Of a stretch of DNA of 64,000 nucleotides, positions 1 through 12,380 are shown piece after piece. Location of the stretch: assembly GCF_022581195.2 (NCBI RefSeq), contig NC_061469.1, positions 2,542,001 to 2,606,000 on the forward strand. Direction: 5' to 3'. Positions within the stretch are counted from its first letter, which is position 1. Each line of letters starts with the position of its first letter. Below the pieces are notes generated by a model. That model was not told the origin of the DNA, did not search any database, and saw only the letters and a list, made by a program, of their open reading frames with translations. The position numbers were made by a program, and so were the translations under genes. The DNA comes from Helicoverpa zea (Eukaryota; Arthropoda; Insecta; Lepidoptera; Noctuidae).

Positions 1-493
1 CAACCTCCAAAGTTTGAAAAATTGTACTTTATGTATTTTCACTTACCTACCTGAATTTTTATCAACATTTATTTTCCTGAAAACTACCCTTACTTCTTCC
101 CAAGATTCTTAAGGTCATTAACCTTTAAAAAAGCTAACAAAAGTACAAGCAATAAGTTGCGTTTATTCGATATAGCGGCATCGAGCGCAATTGAGTAGCG
201 TCGCGTTCTCCCTATAATTGTTCATAATTGCTCGGCCAAAGGGTACGATGGACCGGCGAATTATTCTCAGTTCTTAGTAAAAACGCTCTTATTAGGTTGA
301 AGGGTGACAGGAGATAGGTCTGAGAAATTGTGTGACGTTGGCTGTGGGAAATCTTGGGAGAAAACCATGAGTGATACTTCTATCTTCTATGGTGAGATTA
401 AATTTGAATCAATGTTGAAGCTATTTAGGGATTGTGTCTACTTCCTTAATAACTCTACTGATTATTTAAAGAATTCAAGCTAATCAGTTGCTT

Positions 494-569
494 CATCATC
501 ATCATCATCATCAGCCTATCGCAGTCCACTGCTGGACATAGGCCTCTCCAAGTGCACGCCACTGAGATC
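494..569 (-). mobile_element. RTE-type LINE, severely 5'-truncated, with 12-bp TSD
   Basis: Read on the - strand it encodes GEAYVQQWTAIG then a stop, followed by an (ATG)n tail: the extreme C-terminus and 3' tail typical of an RTE-clade LINE. It is 76 bp long. A perfect 12-bp duplication (AATCAGTTGCTT) flanks it at 482-493 and 570-581, so it is a complete insertion event. Three sister copies occur in this window. Confidence 0.85.
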
Positions 570-584
570 AATCAGTTGCTTATA

Positions 585-775
585 TACTCGCAAACTGTTG
601 GCCGATATTTAGTCCGATGGTTAGCTGACTGTCTATTTAGAAGCTAATCGTAAATTAAATCAAACTTTATAGTCTACTCGATTCCGGCCGCATACCTCAT
701 AATTTTAACGCGCCATTCATCTTCATACTGAATTATGAGCTTTATCAATATCGGCCGACTAAAAGTTTGCAGTGT
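585..775. mobile_element. MITE-like element with degenerate terminal inverted repeats
   Basis: The left end (GCAAACTGTTGGCCGATATT) and the reverse complement of the right end (GCAAACTTTTAGTCGGCCGA) resemble each other. No coding capacity. A related element appears at about 15291-15508. Confidence 0.4.
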
Positions 776-1094
776 TTAGAGACTCTAAGTATACCCCCAG
801 ACAGGTTGTAAAGTATATAAATAAACACAAAATTGAATCAAAAGTATAGCATAGCAGTGTGTATCGTCGCTTAAACCGATTAAAGGCCAGATAGACCCGG
901 TTACGCAAATGATGACTGACAGCTCATTGTAGGGTTGTGCTGATAACAAATTAATGTTCTATTTGTTAGTTTGGGGTATCGAGTAAATTTTATAAAATTT
1001 TAATATCACATCACGCGACATTATGACCATAGATATAGAAAAAAATTACTCTCTCGTCATCTTTTCCTTAGTGGTTAAGCTTGAAAGTAAATAA

Positions 1095-1232
1095 AATCTA
1101 TGGAGTTTCTTGCCGGCTCTTCTCCATGAGACTAACTTCTTGGAACCGTGCAACTAGTGTGATGTTTCATAGGAGCCTGCAAAGGCCTATTTGAAATAAA
1201 AACATTTGACTTTGACTTTGAAATCATATCAA
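1095..1232 (+). mobile_element. LINE 3' end fragment with TTTGAC tail repeats
   Basis: A segment starting CTATGGAGTTTCTTGCCGGC and ending in repeated TTTGACT units is a very common moth retroelement tail. A second copy lies in the opposite orientation at 32353-32484. Only the non-coding 3' part remains. Confidence 0.6.
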
Positions 1233-4010
1233 CATGGAGATCCGAAAAAATAACTCAAGATATTAAAAAAATATCTTAAATTATAGTTCAGTTATCTAAT
1301 TCATGTCAAAATATTTGCATCATAAGGGTCTAAAACATACTAACTCCTAAACTCTGGACAGGTTCTCTTGTCGGGTCTTGCAAAATAAAATTTTATAAAC
1401 AGAACATAACAACATAAAAAATAGCTCCACAACAGATTACTAAGTATATTTTTTCCAGCGATTTGATTGTCGCGCCCCGATTGAACCATTGGCCACTATT
1501 AATAGTTAATTTAAACCGTTCAATTGATCTCCATTACAGTTTGTAAAAGTTCGATATCAAATGAACAAGCCAGTAGCACTGTGATTAAATATTATTGATT
1601 GTCAGTTACTTGAAGCGGGTTTGAGTCGTAAAATAATTTGTTTCAATTGAATTGATGTATTTTTTTTTTATTTTCTTGTTGGTTATGGTTGTTTGATTTG
1701 TGGCTTATTTGAATGTTGAGTAACTTTTTATGTCATGTCGCAAATAATTAAATAATTTTGCTATGCTGTGACATATACTGTGGTATCAAATGATGTGGAA
1801 CTAAAAAATGGCAACATGGAACTCAAAATGCGTCTTGCAAAATAGCCATTTTAGTCGCCCATTCCTTTAGACTTCTAGATCTTGATCAGATTAGATAGGT
1901 AAGAGATCTTTATAACATTAGATTTTGGCACATTTACAACAGTAAAACTAATCATTTGTAAGTATTAAAACAAAACATACTATAACTCTTTGATGGCAGC
2001 CCTGAGTTCGGATGAATTTCAGTAAAATTCAATAAAGTGTACTTCGACGGGCATCGCGATTCCAATTCACTAAAATTTCACTCATTAACATTTCACGAGG
2101 AGCATAAAATTATACTAGGTAATAGTATAACTCATATTTGCTTGCATATCAGCAACTTTATTAAACTTTAAGTAAGTAATTATATGAACATACTTATTAA
2201 AATTTTAGGGGGATGTCGGAAGCTCTATTAATTATATCGATGTGTGTGTCTACTATATTTTTATCTATTAAACAACTTTTGCGAAAGTCCTCTTCTTAAA
2301 TGACAGCCAGGACAGTCGGGCACTATTGACGCATATGTTTATGAAACTATTCCATCTAAAAAGTACCCTAGTATTTGCATCTTAACCTAAAAGTAAATTT
2401 GTAATCACACCTTAAACCGGCTACATTTCAATCCTATCAAAAAGAAAAACGGCACAGAAAATACGAAATCAATAACCATAAAGTGCATTCATTTGCTCCT
2501 CATTTCAAAATAAACACAACTCGGCAAAGTCTCATTAATACATTAACAGCTGAAGGTATACCGATACTTAATTACTCGATTTGAGTCGGTTAATTGATTA
2601 AATCGTAGTCGATACCAAATTAAACGGTACAAATACAATTTCGGAGCGTGTATTGTGTTTGCATACGGGATCGAGTTGAATCAATGTTTACATTGAAGCG
2701 ATTCGTGTTCGATACTTTTAAATGATGCTTCGTAAGTTTTGTTGGGAATAAAAATGTATAAAGCGATTTGCGATTTAGTGCACTTTTAGAGGATTTTGCT
2801 TAGCTCTGTTTTTAACTTGGCGGAGATTTTTTGTTATCTCAATCAATTATTAATGTTTGCATTCTTATCGTTATTAAAATGGTTTATTTTTAATAGCTGA
2901 ATTTCAACAGATAATCTAATAATAATGTTGGTGATACAGAAGACTGCTTCTTTGTATTCGTGGTTAAGAAAAAACAACACGTCTCAGCCTTTTACACCTC
3001 AAGTTATGAGGTCTCACAACAACTTAAACAATATCAGCGTCCTCTATAATCCTGCTCGTAAATACAAAATAAGCTCTTAATATAATAAACATGAAAAGGT
3101 TCACGAGATAAATCATCAGTTCCCACATTTGGCGGCAACTCACAATGGCCCGGAGCCCTCTTCCCTCCTGCGTGTTGTGCGAGTGACGATAATCTCACCT
3201 CGACAACGCGAGAATGCGAAATGAAGTGCCTTTACCATACCACAGAAAACAACCTTTTGAAATTCGAACGCTAATTCTTTTTAAAAATTCAATGATGTAA
3301 GTGGCTGGAAGTGATTTGCTGCCAAAAAGGTTAGACACAAAAAAGTTGGAAGTAGGATGTCATTTGTGTTATCTAGATCTGGCATAAACGTAAACCGCTT
3401 GTTATTAAATAATGCACCGTTTATAAATCTCGACGAGTAGTTTTATTCGTTAATGCGACAATAGAGGATTCAGGATATAGTCAGTTTACTCTGACCTAGG
3501 CGACAAATCTAAGGTTGTGGAGAATTCCTGCAGTGATTGGATAACACTTGTTTACAAGAATGAATTATTTGTTACAATATTTTATTACGTACATATACTT
3601 ACAAATATAAGTGCCTATATATACCTATATAGAATGAATATGGTATTTTTGGGTCATCCACGTGATCTAATAAAACTAGATAAATAAAACTAGTTTTGTT
3701 GATAATATCCTTTGAATAATCGTTTTAATATAGGACAATGGCAGGACATTATGATGATGCATTCAATATGTTTTTGTATTTCTTTTCACATATATTTTGG
3801 AAATAACAGTGTATTTACTGTAAAGTAAAAAAAAAAAAATGAAAAGTCCCGAACAATTTTTGTAAGCAGTGGTAAGTGGTATTAAGTAATTATTAAATCG
3901 ACTGTAGTGTGCTTAATTTTTTTTAAGAAATCTGAAACCTGAAAAAAATATCTATGTATTGCAAAATAACACGAAGGTTAGGCTGTAGCGCGGATGCGGT
4001 CGGCGGTAGG

Positions 4011-4199
4011 TGTAATACGGTAATGACACGACAATATAAATAGGATTAGTGTATCAGGACCCCACGCGCGCAGACAGGACGAGCCAATACACGCACTCAC
4101 ACAGTGCTTCTATATACGAAGCTATCTGGACAAAAAATAATAAAAAAACTCGCTTTATTAATGTGATTTAATTGGTCAATACTAACATAATATTTTAAA
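4011..4199 (+). mobile_element. LTR-like unit, copy 1 of a tandem pair
   Basis: It begins TGTAATACGG, contains TATAAATA at 4035-4042 and AATAAAA-type signals near the end. It is about 90 % identical by eye to copy 2, which starts 196 bp later. Its TG start and promoter-like plus poly(A)-like parts suggest a short solo LTR. The end (TTTTAAA) is decayed relative to copy 2. Confidence 0.55.
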
Positions 4200-4206
4200 G
4201 GTTGGG

Positions 4207-4401
4207 TGTAACACGGTAATGACACGACAATATAAATAGGATTAGTGTATCAGGACCCCACGCGCGCAGACAGGACGAGCCAATACACGCACTTACACTG
4301 TGCTTCTTTACATGAAGCTATCTGGACATAAAATAATAATAAAACTCGTTTTTATTTAATTAAATACCCTAATTTAATAAGACCTAACATAATATTTTAC
4401 A
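4207..4401 (+). mobile_element. LTR-like unit, copy 2 of a tandem pair
   Basis: It begins TGTAA and ends TTACA, a perfect 5-bp terminal inversion as in LTRs. TATAAATA lies at 4231-4238 and an AATAAAA signal precedes the end. It is 195 bp, consistent with a short LTR. No internal retrotransposon sequence lies between the copies, only 7 bp, so unequal recombination or insertion next to an existing LTR is likely. Confidence 0.6.
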
Positions 4402-7400
4402 GATATACCGCAATTAAAAAAAAAAAACTATCAACTCAGTTTTTTCCTTCACCATAATAATCTTGAAGGTGACATTCGTTTTTTTGCCATGAAAAATACC
4501 CAAAATAAAAATGTATTTCTACAGTGCTTCTATTAAAACTAAGAGTTTACCTCAACAGCGTCGAGTTTCGAGTAAAACTAAGTGAATGTATTCTTCTTCT
4601 CCATCATGTTATCCCTTAATGAGAAGGTGGTAACCGTTAAGTAGATTGGCCGTCTGATGTTTTATAATCCGACCCAGATTATCACAGAAAGTTCATATAA
4701 TGTATTAAGTAAGCGTCGGTTTCTACGAATTTTAGTGTTAACAGAATTAGTTATTATAACAGAATAACGCCGGTAATGGGTTCATGTTAACCTTGTGTTG
4801 AAACTTTGATGATTACAGTTTGAAATTTATAAATGTTTATTTGTTTAATATTCATTTAACGGGTAATAAAAAGGTTTGCAGAATTTTGGTATGATAGTTT
4901 TTTAACGTTCTCACTTACTTTTTTATCACTTGGCAAATTAAACATACTATTTATTTATTTTCCAAATCCGACCAAAAAAAATTGAAATATTTTATTTTTT
5001 TCCAACAAAATCGCCGTTGAGCCCACAGTGTGCTGACGTCAGCCGCAGCATCGAATGCGCCCGCGCATCGTTTAGCCGATTCATTGCTCCATTAATGTCA
5101 TTTATACCGACGGCTCGTCTACACGTGGGTCTCTAGTTATATTGCAATTGAATTTCATTGCCATTTTCCTCTCGCAAATAAAGTTATGTTAGTGTGCAAA
5201 TTATTGCTAGATCAAGATTTTATTTTACTTTGATTTGTATAAATGAAGCGGAAGTACAGTGAAGTGGAAAATACTGAATGATCATTAATAATAAGGTAGG
5301 GTATATAATAGTATCTTAACAATTTATCTTCGCTAAGTTAATTTCATTTTTTTAAAGAGGGGAAGATTATTATAAAGTCTGTAGCAATTTTACAGTTTCA
5401 GAAGTGTTTGTTATTGATAAGAGATTTGTATACTGGATCTGGAGGTCTTGAAATTCTTTTATCATAAAAAAATTGTTAATTCATGAATAGATCTATCGGA
5501 GCATCTGTGTAAATACGTGCTCCATTATCATAGCTTCAGCGGCTTTCATTTTTAAGCTAAAATTACACGCTAAGTCCTGTTCGATTTAATAAAAATAATC
5601 ATCTCCATGATTTTGGGACAATTATATTGGTTTAAATTACTTAAAAAGTCTGAATTTATTGTCAAACATGCATATTTTTATAAAAATAAATATATTTTTG
5701 TATGTCACTCTTACATCCGATGACGCATCAGACAACCTGCACAGTGGTCGGAATGTCGCACGCTGCACTGCAATCTAGCAATTTATTCATCGAAATTAAT
5801 TGATTTATGGCCAGCACGTCCTTACTTCTGTCACACTGTGCGCTCGCGCTCTTGCAAACTACAGTTTAATAAAATTGCTTATTATAACTGAGATTTTATT
5901 TGCAAGGTGAATAGAGGTATCTACCATAGATTACAGAGACCAATTTATTTACTCGTATGTAAATCAGAGAATTGTATATTATTTGTTAAGAAAATTGGTG
6001 ACTTTAAAGCTGATTAAAATTAAATTGGCTATCGGTAACATAGGCTATCCTACTTGAAATACTTTTATATTCTAAAGCGGTTTTTACCCGACTGGCCACA
6101 TGAATATATTGTTCTCATATAATTCAAGAATACGCTAGTGTATTTTAAATTTTAATTTCGAAACTGAGGCCTACAAGACGATGATAGATCTCCTATTGTG
6201 ATAGATCTCACAAGTATGACCGATGTGGTCCATTATTTACATGCCGCTGTAAGTAGAGACAGATTGCTGTCTGTCACATTTCATCAGTTATTTATGGGAA
6301 CCGATTCATCTGCATTTTCGTGTAATAGGACATGTTGGTGTTAGCTCTATATATGTATTTGATTCTTATGAATTACTTGTAAGTTGGTAACACCAACATC
6401 ATACAAAATAAGAATGATACAAAAACTGTCAACTCTTCTCACCGTCTTATGAAGAAAATCTCAGTAAGTAATTTACAGATGCGTTGTACATAACTATCTC
6501 TATTCCTTATGTATGTAATGTTTAGCGTGCAATAAAAAATAAGAATGCGTTTAAAAAAAGAGGAAACATATTAACATGGAGTCTCTTTTGAAATGGCCAA
6601 AACTCATTGCTTACTTTCCAAAACACAATCCTAACTTCAACATTTCGACAGCATCCCCAACATCATAATTAAATTGCAATAAACCTAACCTCACAAACAA
6701 TCTAGATCCCGATCATTTAACACTCCATCGTGCGACACGTACGATAAGACGCGCCGCGCGATTAACATTCCATTTTCACCTGTTCATCTGACACAATTCA
6801 TAGTTAATACTCAATCATACCGCATGGGTTAAGTAACGGCTCATGATCACAAGCGTATGCCGTCGCAATCACTTGACAATTGCATGCTGTTGTTAAGGGG
6901 TGCACAGATCTTTGTAAGTGCATCGCGCGTATTTGGTATTATCGTCTCGGGATACTTGTGTTTATTATTGGAGCATATTAGTATCATCTTATGCATAATT
7001 TTAATGTTTTGACCGTTAAACGCATTAAGCTCAGATATGTGCGAGACACAATTGATTTTCTATCGTTTGGTTTACACCTAATTATAGGCATAGGTACGAG
7101 TGGCAAATGCTTCATGTATTTAATTGTTTTCTTAATTTTTTATGGAATTGAAATGAGTTTTTTTAAGTCTTAAACTGGGTTGATCAAAATGTAGCCATCA
7201 TATCACCAAGTAACAATATAAAACCAACATTCGAACATGGTTAGAACGCCAAGTCTAGCAAATTGCATCGCACCATTCGCTCGTCAATTGATGACGGGCG
7301 CCGCCATACCGCTCGCTGCACGTCCGTTAATGTGTGCGTACCCTTACATTAAATTCAATGCGCCTGCGACGCTGAAGGATTCTATTCGTCGCCTTATTAT

Positions 7401-7884
7401 TACGCGGTGTCATTTCTATGTTAATGCCGATAGTATTAGATCGTTGTAATTGTAGTTTTGTATGTACCGACGCTTTGGACGGCGTGTGACTTTCTATGGC
7501 CTATTTATTCTTTGATTCTATGTAAGTTAACTTCTGGTTATGTGAATGAACGGTATTTGGTATTTGTTTCTATCATTAATGATAAAACTTTTCTTTTAAA
7601 GTCGGGATAATAATGTGATCCAAACATTTTTGCTGGTTTGACTTTATTATAGGTATGTGTAGTCAAATAATTTTGTCCAATATTATATGAGTCTTTTCGA
7701 CTTAAGAGACATAAATGGCTTTAAAAGTTTTTTATCTACCTGCTTAAATGTCTGTGCAAAATTATAATTAGGTATGTTTGTAGGTCTCTAATGGCTCTTT
7801 CAACACACGAGAGATACATAGTGAAGGCCTAGTATCTCCTTTTAAAAATCATTTGACCAACATTCACCCCTTTGGTTGTTTCAG

Positions 7885-8002
7885 CTGGCGAGCGGTGGCG
7901 GTGGCGGACGAGGGCTGTTCTGCTACCACTGCCCGCCCAGCTTGCCACCGCATCAGCATCGCCTGCCCACCTTAGAGTATCCCTTCACGGCCTCGCATCC
8001 CT
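7885..8002 (+). CDS. Drgx: Drgx exon A (first recognised coding exon)
   Basis: Preceded by a good acceptor (TTGGTTGTTTCAG ending 7884) and followed by the strong donor GTAAGTAT at 8003. It encodes 39 residues plus one base of a Tyr codon: a Gly run, then GLFCYHCPPSLPPHQHRLP. The HCPP motif matches the extreme N-terminus of vertebrate DRGX as I recall it, which begins with a similar motif a few residues after Met. The upstream frame hits a TAA at 7843 without any ATG, so the exon cannot start translation itself and needs a 5' exon. Confidence 0.88.
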
Positions 8003-11000
8003 GTAAGTATCCTAACCTTTATTAAGAAGTATTTAAGAAAAAAACTTCGTATTCAAGTTTTTTTTTTGGAATTGGAATTCGTTAAGGAAATACAAAATAA
8101 CGATGAGTAAATGAATTAAATTATAGTAATATGCACACCTACATGAAAATATCATGCATAAATGTTCTGTACATACTTATCTAAGGTAATGCACAGAACC
8201 TTACTTTAAGTGAATGTTGATGCAGGCAAGTGTGCAATAATCTTGTGTTTAACAAAAAAAAATTGTAGATGATTTCATTGGCTGATCCATCGTAAGACTA
8301 AAATAATTTTTCCCGTGTATAAGATTCTTTAAAATTATGTACTAAAATTAATGTGAATTTGAATTAGCCATCCATCCTAATGTTCGATACTAGCTAAATA
8401 TTCAAGCAACTCGTGTTTACAGTCCATAAATCGACTTATAATTTAAAGTTTCAAGTGACAGCATAACCGCATAGTCCAGGAGTCGCGTCGATTTCACTTA
8501 TCGGCACAAACTTGTGTAACTCAGTTAGCGGCCCGGCTCCGAGCCTAATGGCGTTATTCTTAGTTAAAGCTCTTGTCTCGTTACCGATTTACAACTCGAT
8601 TATGTTTCTCGATTCGATAACGATTAGATATTGATACTGGCTGGATTTTGTGGTTGTGTTTTGATTTTGAATCAAGTGTGCTTTTTTTAATTTAAAAATC
8701 AAAAGAGGTACGGGACTATTTATTTTTGAATTTAGAACTTTTTGAACTAAACTTTTGTCAATGACACTGCTAATCCCATGATTTGAATTTCCTTAATTGC
8801 AATCTTGTTGCAATATTTAAATAAATGGTTACAATTTTGGTAAAACAGTGTATCTTCTTGTACTTACGTTTTAGAAAGTGGTAGATAACACAACATACTT
8901 AAATTACCAAAGTTTCAATCGTATCGGCGAACGGGTTAGAAAAAACCTTCAAAAGGCAAAAATCAGTTTCTTACTCCATCTGAGTCGCGTGCCTAAGGGG
9001 TGGTAATGTGCTAATGAATAGAGAAGGCAGTCCGGGGGTGTCACGGGCGCGCGGCGGGCCGCGGGGTACGCGGGCCGGGGTGCCGGTGGGCGGTGCTCCC
9101 AGGGGATTGGTCGCCGGCGGCGCCATCTATTATTCATAAAATAGTTTTTGAGTCGCGCCGCCGGTCGCTTTAACACGGTTATTTCGACTAACTTAATAAG
9201 TATCATGTCACTTTTGATTACTCCCTCAGCGTCACAATTTTTTACTTAGCACAACAGCGATCAAAGGAACCTTAATAGAGTTATGAAGTACCGTTATTTC
9301 ATTAGGGCCGTCGAAAATGACAGTCTGTCCGTTAGTAATTGGGTGAAAGTATTAATTTTTAAAATCTATTAACGTATTGCGGGTGGTTGTGAAGAAGTGG
9401 GGGGTTTCTCGTTTCTCCCTTGGTTGGAAGTTTTTAAGCGTTGAGGATAAAAAGCTAGTGGATAAAAAGCGGCTTAAACGAATCTATTAAAAATGTATGG
9501 GGCAATTTCCAGCGTCTGTGGGGCGGGCGCTCATTAGCGCGCAATCACACCAGCTGCTGCGGTCTATGATCACCTTTTATTCATTCCTCATTGTATCAGG
9601 ATGTGTGTTTAATTAGCTGACCAACTGAAAGTCTTGTTTTACTAGCCTTGTTTCGTGGCTTTGCAAAATCGCCTAATGCATGCATCTTAAGATGAAGACC
9701 AAATTAGTTTTTTTTTTTTTATTAAGGTCAGTTTTTTCCGCAATGACTCATTACATAAAACTTAAAGAACTTCTGAATTATACCCCCAATTCCAGCATGA
9801 ATTCAGTGGCTTCAAATGCATGCATGCAGAAAAAGAAAATAACCTGAAGAAAACTTACTATCATAAATAACACCAAACTAAATTCTACAACACATGTGAG
9901 ATAAATAAAATATTTCAGTTTCAGCCACTTTGTTACACGTTCCGTAGTTATTCAATTCAGTTAGCATCACATATCTGTTTAGCATGTAAATTGTGTAATA
10001 CATACATACATACGCCCCAACATTAGTTATATTAGTTTAACAACTTTGCCGACAGTACAAAGTCAAAGCTAATTTGCGAATTGAATTTTAAAACTCATAG
10101 AGGGATTATATTTCATTTTCTGAAAATGTTTTTTGGGTTTTATATAGTACCTACTCTATGTTACGTATTTAGTTACAGACGTCACGTTTTGAACACAAGT
10201 TCAAATGCGGTGTCTATATTAAAAAAACTACATCAAGGGTACTATGACTGAGTATCTATAAATAAACCGGCCAAGTGCGAGTCGGACTCGCGCACCGAGG
10301 GTTCCGTACAAATCCTGGTTAGATAAAAAGTGAGTCTCGCGCCAACCGTTCAGTTTAGAACAATCATAGTTATGGTAATTTCGTGAGAGTCAAAATAGCT
10401 AATATTTTTTATTTTATAATATAACTAAAATAGTAGGCCAGTACCTTGTAAAAGTTATTTTATTAAAGTTATTTATATACAACATTTTATAGTCATCATT
10501 CAGAAATCTGATTGAAAATAACTAATTATGTCTTAAAGGTCATTGGGCATATCTGACCCGCTTTGTAAAAAGTGGCGGACATGAATCAAAGTAGTTTTAA
10601 ATCGTGGAGAATGGTATGACGTTTCTTTGAATGTCCAGGATCGTTTGAAAAATATAATAGACAAGCAGTTTCAGAGGATTTTACAGGTTGCAATGCTAGT
10701 TTTTATTGTTAAAGACTTTTCATAAAGAAAGGATCTGGAAACCCTGAGTAATCGAGGGCAACTCTTGAATATTGTAGTCACGCATCGAGTCAAAACCAGA
10801 CATGTGAGTGTATTTTTGAGGGTACTTGTAAACAGTGAAGGTTTGGAGCTGATTTGATTATGGAGACTACAGAGAGTCGAGGGAACTCCTGAACGGTATG
10901 TTGCAACTACCACGTGTTTGGGCTTATTTTATTCGTATTGGCGAAGACTTTCCACATAGATAGGTTTAACTGCCATTGTGGGATCGATAGCAAAGATCAG

Positions 11001-12325
11001 ATATAGTTATGGGAACTCCTTTACAATTTATAACGTAACCTTGTGTTGGAGCTTATTTTATTTTAGGTGATGAGAATTCACTACTAATGGGATCTATTAT
11101 TTTTTTAAACATGCATAGAGTTCTCTCGACTTTCTCACGTCTCCATCATCAGGTAAGCTCTAAACTTTCACTGTTTGATAGTATCACCAGACATACATCT
11201 GAGAATCAAGTTTTAATCCTATGCATGCCTACAATTTTTTATAGTTGCCCTCGATTTCTCAGGATTTCCATCATCAGATCCTGACCTGATGACAATGGAA
11301 ATAAACGGCGAGTATACTCTTTCACTACAAAGAAATGATTTCTCAAATCCGTCAAATTTGGTCGTTTAAATTCCCCATTGAAATGAGGAAAATATTTGAT
11401 GTTTACACCTGATTTTCTCTAGATTCTCACGGTTCACATAGATGCGACTAATGCCATAGTAAATCAGAGCCTTTATCATTATACTGTGCTATATTTCGTT
11501 CGTATCCGCCGTGGGTATGGTTTTCATACTAAGGTGCCCAATGACCTTTGAATGATTTAAAATTTTTCATAGTTTAGTGGCAATTATATTTAAGAAGTGT
11601 TTGATATGAATTTCAACTTTAATATCTCTACGCGTTCATGTAAAAAAGGGTAGTTAGTAAGTTTATAATTATTAAAAAAATATTTTATGTCGTGTAAGCA
11701 AAAATAATATTTTAATATTTTATGTAACTTCAAATTAATCATTTTCGCAATTTTTCCTTTATCTGTACTATATAACGCTGCTTCGTGGCGAATTTCAAGA
11801 TTCTGAGTTCACGGGAAGTACCTTGTAGGTTTTGATTCCCTAGCGTGTGACAGAAATTCGTCTAAGGTGTCGGTATAACTGCTGTATCTTTTGATCGCGT
11901 TAACTTAGAAGTTTGTTTTTTTCACTGCCTAAAGGGACAATAGACTTAGGTATTTGGTATAAATTTCAATTTGATACCTTTATTCGTTCGTGAGAAATAA
12001 GGTAGTAAGTTTCATTTTATTAAAATATTTTTTTATATTATATAACTAAAAAAATGAGATTTTCGTAATTTTTCCTATATTTGCATTATATGACAATACT
12101 TCATGCCAAATTTCAAGACTCTGAGTTTACGGGAAGTACCCTGTAGGTTTTGATTCCTTTGCGAGTGTCGAGAATTTGTTGAAAATATCGACATAATCGG
12201 TTGTATCTTTTGATTGGCTTGGCTTAGAAGCTTGATATTTTCACAGCTTAAAGGGACAACAGACCTGAGCATTTCATGTGAATTTCATCTTGATACGTCC
12301 ACGCGTTCTTGAGATAAAGGGTCTT

Positions 12326-12380
<55 letters not shown>

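Larger units (their letters stand above)
1..7884. other. Upstream / 5' intronic region without a recognised exon
   Basis: No convincing coding exon was seen. The N-terminal Drgx exon and promoter must lie here or beyond the left edge. Repeats are listed separately. Blocks with raised CpG content and TAAT-type motifs (about 2560-2700, 3120-3240, 5020-5130, 5700-5860, 6710-6950, 7230-7450) look like non-coding conserved elements rather than genes. The 70-codon open frame at 7237-7449 has no recognised motif. Confidence 0.5.

Noticed and set aside
361..395. ATG with good context followed by a GTGAGA donor as a Drgx start exon
   Set aside because: The donor would leave one base, while exon A needs phase 0.
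7237..7449. 70-codon + strand open frame just upstream of the first Drgx exon as the missing N-terminal exon
   Set aside because: No consensus donor in the required phase and no similarity to DRGX N-termini; composition suggests a conserved non-coding block.
8949..9206. 85-codon - strand Arg/Pro-rich open frame
   Set aside because: Explained by the CpG-rich block; no stop codons are expected in such composition.
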